From: Streptacidiphilus melanogenes
GTDB lineage: Bacteria > Actinomycetota > Actinomycetes > Streptomycetales > Streptomycetaceae
NCBI RefSeq assembly: GCF_000787835.1
Contig: NZ_BBPP01000008.1
Span: 162,051 to 205,808 of the forward strand
Length of the DNA: 43,758 bases
Reading direction: 5' to 3'
The notes under the pieces: generated by a model
The model's input: the letters and a program-made list of their open reading frames with translations, nothing else
The model's database searches: none
What the model was told of the DNA's origin: nothing
Made by a program: the position numbers and the translations under genes
Shown here: piece by piece, positions 40,442 to 43,758 of the stretch
Numbering within the stretch: the stretch's first letter is position 1
Layout: each line of letters starts with the position of its first letter

Positions 40442-41041
40442 TCAGTAGACGAAGGGGATCAGCCGCTTCGTGTGCACGCGGTAGTCCGCGTAGGCGGGGC
40501 CGAGGGCGGTGAGCAGGAGCTGTTCCTCGGCGGTGATGCGCCAGACGTACGCGGTGCCGAGGATCGCGGCGGTGAGGACGGTCGCGGGCCAGCTGCCCAG
40601 GCCGAAGGCGTAGCCGATCCACACCAGGAGACTGCCGCAGTAGCCGGGGTGGCGGATCAGGCGGTACGGGCCCTGCTGCACGACCCACTGGTCGTCGACG
40701 GTGCGCAGGGTGCGGGTGTAGTACTCCGACAGCGTCCGCATGCCCCAGGCGCGCAGGGCCAGGCCGCACGCCAGGACCGCGACGCCGATCCAGCGCACCG
40801 CGTTCGGGACCATGCCGACCGAGGCCGCGCCGAAGGCGACGTTCACCAGCGCCGCGGCGAGGTAGCACCCGATCAGCAGTCGGGTCGAGCCGCGGTCGCG
40901 CTCGTCGGTCTCCCAGGTCGCCGCGTCCGCGACCTCGCGGCGGCGCAGCAGCACCTCGTAGCCGATCCAGCAGAGCAGGCCCAGCACGGACAAGAGACTC
41001 GGCAGATCCACGGAAGCGCTCCCCACGGTCGACGACGGCAT
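40442..41041 (-). CDS. isoprenylcysteine carboxyl methyltransferase-like membrane protein
   Basis: The 199-residue protein has four or five membrane helices and the ICMT-family C-terminal motif. GPYRLIRHPGYCGSLLVWIGYAFGLG binds SAM, and EEQLLLTALGPAYADYRVHTKRLIPF is the conserved Glu...Tyr...Thr-Arg-Leu-Ile-Pro end. Eukaryotic members methylate prenylated cysteine. Bacterial members methylate small molecules or phospholipid head groups, or are of unknown role. ATG 41041 is chosen because the first helix (LLSVLGLLCWIGYEVLL) begins 15 residues in; GGGAGA lies upstream. Confidence 0.82.
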   Translation of the reverse strand: MPSSTVGSASVDLPSLLSVLGLLCWIGYEVLLRRREVADAATWETDERDRGSTRLLIGCYLAAALVNVAFGAASVGMVPNAVRWIGVAVLACGLALRAWGMRTLSEYYTRTLRTVDDQWVVQQGPYRLIRHPGYCGSLLVWIGYAFGLGSWPATVLTAAILGTAYVWRITAEEQLLLTALGPAYADYRVHTKRLIPFVY

Positions 41042-41351
41042 GCCTCCACGGTCTCCCACCGCCCAACTCGCCCGCACCCCACCACGGGTGGACACGCCGC
41101 GCTCCACCCGCAGGTGGAGGAACCGGGCGGCGCGCGCCCTGGGCTCATCGAATCGCACAGGCGTTTTGACGCGCGGCCAACAAGGTGAACCTGGTCAACC
41201 CGAGGGCGGGAAAGGCGACGGACTGCGCAACGGAGGGGTCTGATGGTGCACGAACAACTGTGGCGGTCGGCCGGGCGCACGTCTGCCCTGACGCCGTCGA
41301 AAGGCCGTCCCGCCTCCCCACTGGCAACAGATCCGAGGAGCAGACACGACG
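41042..41351. other. divergent 310-base gap with a short hairpin
   Basis: CTCCACC at 41102-41108 pairs with GGTGGAG at 41113-41119 over a 4-base loop. The direct repeat GGTGAACCT GGTCAACCC lies at about 41181-41198 and may bind a regulator. GGAGGGG before ATG 41243 opens a frame that only runs as a shadow into the lipase gene, so no gene is called. No clear promoter is seen. Confidence 0.35.
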
Positions 41352-42860
41352 ATGGCATCCGATCCGGCAATCGCCCAGGTGACCATGACCCTGGCCGCCC
41401 TTGCAGCCACCGCGAACACCCCGCGTCCGTCCGGGGAGAAGCTGGAGCAGCAGACCGAACGCATCATCACCGGCATCGACGCGCAGCTGAGCGATGCCAG
41501 CCTTGCCACGCAGGGCGTTTGGGAGCTGGCATGGCTCGCCCTGAGCCCCGCCAACGCCAACATGGCGTACATCGCACGCAGCACCGATGGCACGAACCAG
41601 TTCGCCGTGGTCGCTCGCGGCACCGACGCCGATCTGACCGACATCTTCGAGGACCTCGAGGTCGGCATCGTGGTCCCGTTCCCCGAGAGCGGATCGCCGA
41701 AGCCCATCGACGTGTCCCTGGGGGCGAAGAAGGCGTTCGACCGGGTGGTCAACGCCTACTCGACCGCCGCCTCGCCCATCGCGAACCGCAAGCTCGTCGA
41801 TGCGCTCGCCATCGCAGTGAAGGCGGCGCCCGTCTCGCCGCCGCCGACCGTCTATCTGACCGGTCACAGCCTGGGCGGCTGCATCGCCAGCATGCTCGCG
41901 CTGTACCTGCAGGCCCAGCCCTGGCCGCAGGGGACGCAGTTCGGGGTGATGACCTTTGCCGCTCCCACCGCCGGGGTGCAGAACTTCGTCGACTACTTCG
42001 ACTCCCGGTCGTGGTTCGTCGACGAGCGCCAGAACAACGCCTACGACCTGGTGCCGCACGCCTGGGCCGATCTCGACGTCACCAAGGACTGGTACCCGAG
42101 CCCGGGACCGCAGGCGACCGACGACGTGAAGAGCAAGATCGACAAGATCTCCAAGCGCACCAACGGCCACACCTACGTCCAGCCCGGCACGCTCTGCCTG
42201 ATGAACCCCGGATACACGCTCCTCGACGACAACCTGGTCAACAAGACCACCCAGGACTACCTCGGCCAGGTCGCCTTCCAGCACGCCAACGACACCTACC
42301 TGGAGCTGGTGGGGGCGCCTGTCGTCCCGGCCGGGCCGGCGGTGGAGTACGTGACCCCGACCTTCGGCGCACCGGGCCAGGAGGTGACCATCTACGGCAG
42401 CGGCTTCAGCCCGGACAGCCTGGTCGACTTCGGCCCCTTCGCCTGCAAGGACAAGGAGCCCGTCATCGACCCCTCCGGCACCAAGATCACCGCACGGGCC
42501 CCTATCGGGATCGGCGTCGTCCACGTCCGCGTCACCAACACCCTCGGCACCTCGCCGGCAGTCGCGATGGGGCAGTTCGCCTACGGCGGGCCCGCACCCG
42601 TGGTGGTCAGCAAGGTCGGCCCGCGCAGCGGGAACGTCGGCACCCCCGTCACCGTCAACGGCTCGGGTTTCGCGGACGGCGCCACCGTGCACTTCGGGGA
42701 CCAGGTGTCCGACTCGGTCAAGTTCGTCTCCACCGGCCAGCTCATCGCCACCGCGCCCGATCAGCCCGACGTGTCGCAGACGGTGGACATCACCGTGACG
42801 GTCGGCAAGGCCACCTCTCCCACCAGCCCGTCCGACGAGTTCACCTACACCGGGCGGTAG
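41352..42860 (+). CDS. class 3 lipase fused to two IPT/TIG domains
   Basis: This 502-residue protein has a lipase class 3 domain (about 35-320) with catalytic Ser173 in TGHSLGGCIAS, probable Asp232 (YDLVPHAW) and His311 (FQHANDTYLEL). FAVVARGTDADLTDIFEDLE is the family's oxyanion region. Two IPT/TIG beta domains follow: 331-411 (VTPTFGAPGQEVTIYGSGFSPDS) and 416-499 (VGPRSGNVGTPVTVNGSGFADGA). No signal peptide or lipobox is visible at the N-terminus (ASDPAIAQVTMTLAALAATANTPRP), although TIG domains are usually extracellular. GAGGAG lies 13 bases before ATG 41352. A bidirectional terminator follows. Confidence 0.85.
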   Translation: MASDPAIAQVTMTLAALAATANTPRPSGEKLEQQTERIITGIDAQLSDASLATQGVWELAWLALSPANANMAYIARSTDGTNQFAVVARGTDADLTDIFEDLEVGIVVPFPESGSPKPIDVSLGAKKAFDRVVNAYSTAASPIANRKLVDALAIAVKAAPVSPPPTVYLTGHSLGGCIASMLALYLQAQPWPQGTQFGVMTFAAPTAGVQNFVDYFDSRSWFVDERQNNAYDLVPHAWADLDVTKDWYPSPGPQATDDVKSKIDKISKRTNGHTYVQPGTLCLMNPGYTLLDDNLVNKTTQDYLGQVAFQHANDTYLELVGAPVVPAGPAVEYVTPTFGAPGQEVTIYGSGFSPDSLVDFGPFACKDKEPVIDPSGTKITARAPIGIGVVHVRVTNTLGTSPAVAMGQFAYGGPAPVVVSKVGPRSGNVGTPVTVNGSGFADGATVHFGDQVSDSVKFVSTGQLIATAPDQPDVSQTVDITVTVGKATSPTSPSDEFTYTGR

Positions 42861-42897
42861 CCTCCGGACGCCCTTTCCCCGGGCGGTGGCCATAGGA

Positions 42898-42946
42898 AGC
42901 GCGGGAACAGGTCTCCCCACCGATCACCGAGACCTGGGCCCGCGCT
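42898..42946. terminator. bidirectional terminator between lipase and last gene
   Basis: AGCGCGGG (42898-42905) pairs with CCCGCGCT (42939-42946). Inside, CAGGTCTC (42908-42915) pairs with GAGACCTG (42929-42936), separated from the outer stem by a two-base mismatch. The loop is 13 bases. It ends one base before the stop codon of the leftward gene. Confidence 0.8.
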
Positions 42947-42947
42947 C

Positions 42948-43694
42948 TCATGCGGAGGCGACCAGCCACACCGCGAGCGCGCCGAGGAGCGCCGCGCACA
43001 GTGGCACCAGGATGGTGAGGGCGAAGTCGGCCGTGGCCCGGTCGGCACGCTCGGTTGCACTGGGAGCGGAGGCCAGGCCCAGCCGAATCGCGGCGAAGCG
43101 TGAGACCTCGACCCCAGGGCCGTCCGGAGTCTTCGAGGCGCGGGAGCGGCGCACGGCCGCTGCAACGCGCTCGGCGAGGTCCCGGTCGTCGAAGCGGAAA
43201 CCCACACCGGACCGGTCGGTGACGGCGAGCTCGTCGACCCAGCCCACCCGCGACCTCGTCCGAAACCGGCGGACCCGGGCCAGCCGGTCCAGATCAACCG
43301 TCCGCAGGCCGGTCAGCGTGCGCGCGGTGACCAGATCCGCGTCCGGTCCGCCATGCCCGACGGTCTGCCGCGCGGAGGGCAGCAGGTCCAGCACCAGGCT
43401 CGCCGCCACACCCGTCATGACGCCCAGCCAGGGCGCGCCGCTGTGCATCACGTGGAACCGCGCCAGCAGACCCGGCACGACGATCCCGGCCGACACCGCC
43501 ACACCCAGCGCGAGGTAGCCCACCCGCGCCTGCCGCCGCGCCCGCGCGGGCGGCACGCCCTGTTCCCCGGCCCGCGCCAGCAGCTCCGCCGCCCGATCGG
43601 CGCGCCCCACCTCCCGCCGCGACGGCGGGGGCACGGGCGCCTTCGGCTTCCGGCCCGGCTGGGGACGCCTGCGGCGTTGGGTCCGACTCGTCAC
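42948..43694 (-). CDS. membrane protein, unknown function
   Basis: The 248-residue protein has a basic Pro-rich start (RTQRRRRPQPGRKPKAPVPPPSRRE) and two close membrane helices at about 60-82 and 90-107 (VGYLALGVAVSAGIVVPGLL, LGVMTGVAASLVLDLL). A soluble middle part with a PH-like beta pattern follows (TLTGLRTVDLDRLARVRRFRTRSRVGWVDELAVTDRSGVGFRFDD), and the chain ends in a membrane helix (FALTILVPLCAALLGALAVWLV). The start is GTG 43694; no ribosome site is visible. The middle part recalls the PH-domain proteins of Gram-positive membranes but this is by eye. It ends at the terminator shared with the lipase gene. Confidence 0.7.
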   Translation of the reverse strand: MTSRTQRRRRPQPGRKPKAPVPPPSRREVGRADRAAELLARAGEQGVPPARARRQARVGYLALGVAVSAGIVVPGLLARFHVMHSGAPWLGVMTGVAASLVLDLLPSARQTVGHGGPDADLVTARTLTGLRTVDLDRLARVRRFRTRSRVGWVDELAVTDRSGVGFRFDDRDLAERVAAAVRRSRASKTPDGPGVEVSRFAAIRLGLASAPSATERADRATADFALTILVPLCAALLGALAVWLVASA

Positions 43695-43758
43695 CGCGCC
43701 ATGGTGACACCACCGGGACCCACCTCAAGCGCCTGCGGCGGGAACTGTGACACAGCTC

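Noticed and set aside
41243..42895. A plus-strand frame starting with a good ribosome site (GGAGGGG) before the lipase gene
   Set aside because: After about 35 codons it runs inside the lipase gene in another frame with an Arg-rich product. A short leader peptide there cannot be excluded but has no further support.
1..43758. A secondary-metabolite cluster, prophage, integrative element or RNA gene
   Set aside because: No polyketide or peptide synthase, integrase, transposase, capsid gene, tRNA or rRNA sequence was recognised on either strand.

Overview
The window looks like chromosomal DNA of a high-GC actinobacterium, most likely Streptomyces or a close relative (Kitasatospora, Streptacidiphilus). 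Third codon positions are almost all G or C. Starts are often GTG or TTG, several genes look leaderless, and there are twin-arginine secretion signals, secreted SGNH and class 3 lipases, a DUF4132 gene with its small partner, and ATGA-type stop/start overlaps. I saw no rRNA, tRNA, CRISPR array, insertion sequence or phage gene, so it reads as ordinary accessory chromosome rather than a mobile island.

Region 1 (1-4.3 kb) holds gene remnants, a probable leaderless methyltransferase, and three leftward genes: a membrane-anchored phosphodiester glycosidase, an exported PGRP-type amidase and a 2H phosphoesterase. Region 2 (4.3-11.9 kb) is a redox block. Five leftward genes (small Ser/Thr-rich membrane protein, ApbE flavin transferase, ferric-reductase-like two-heme membrane protein, NuoF-like flavoprotein, 3Fe-4S-type ferredoxin) are translationally coupled or nearly so and end in a strong palindrome. 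A separate b-type cytochrome lies beyond. A histidine kinase/response regulator pair sits immediately upstream, followed by a divergent second small membrane protein with the same kind of anchor. Together they suggest a regulated path moving electrons from NAD(P)H or ferredoxin across the membrane, with ApbE flavinylating an acceptor that is not visible here.

Region 3 (11.9-19.2 kb) holds a LysR regulator divergent from an EamA transporter with a shared inverted repeat, then an SPFH protein and ribbon-helix-helix protein followed by an ABC exporter. The promoters of the SPFH and ABC units share an 18-bp palindromic operator. Two small leftward proteins and a 14-TM-type MFS exporter with its own operator follow. 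Region 4 (19.2-26.4 kb) has a GT2 glycosyltransferase, a small secreted protein, an acidic repeat protein, a Tat-exported VAO-family oxidase resembling type II cholesterol oxidase but with Tyr at the covalent-flavin His position, a GT1 glycosyltransferase and an M48 membrane protease carrying an exact 24-bp tandem duplication.

Region 5 (26.5-33.9 kb) has a frameshifted DUF4132 gene with its coupled partner, a hypothetical protein, a D-amino-acid-oxidase-like enzyme, a coupled pair of TTG-start genes resembling a toxin-antitoxin module, a SnoaL-GNAT fusion and an aldo/keto reductase. Region 6 (34-43.7 kb) is rich in lipid-acting enzymes: a Tat-exported phospholipase C with a possible PHO box, a secreted SGNH esterase, an MGDG-synthase-like glycosyltransferase, an isoprenylcysteine-methyltransferase-like membrane protein and a class 3 lipase fused to two TIG domains. 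It also contains a high-GC3 reading frame split by one in-frame TGA.

All functional names rest on motifs and family resemblance read by eye. No database search was run.
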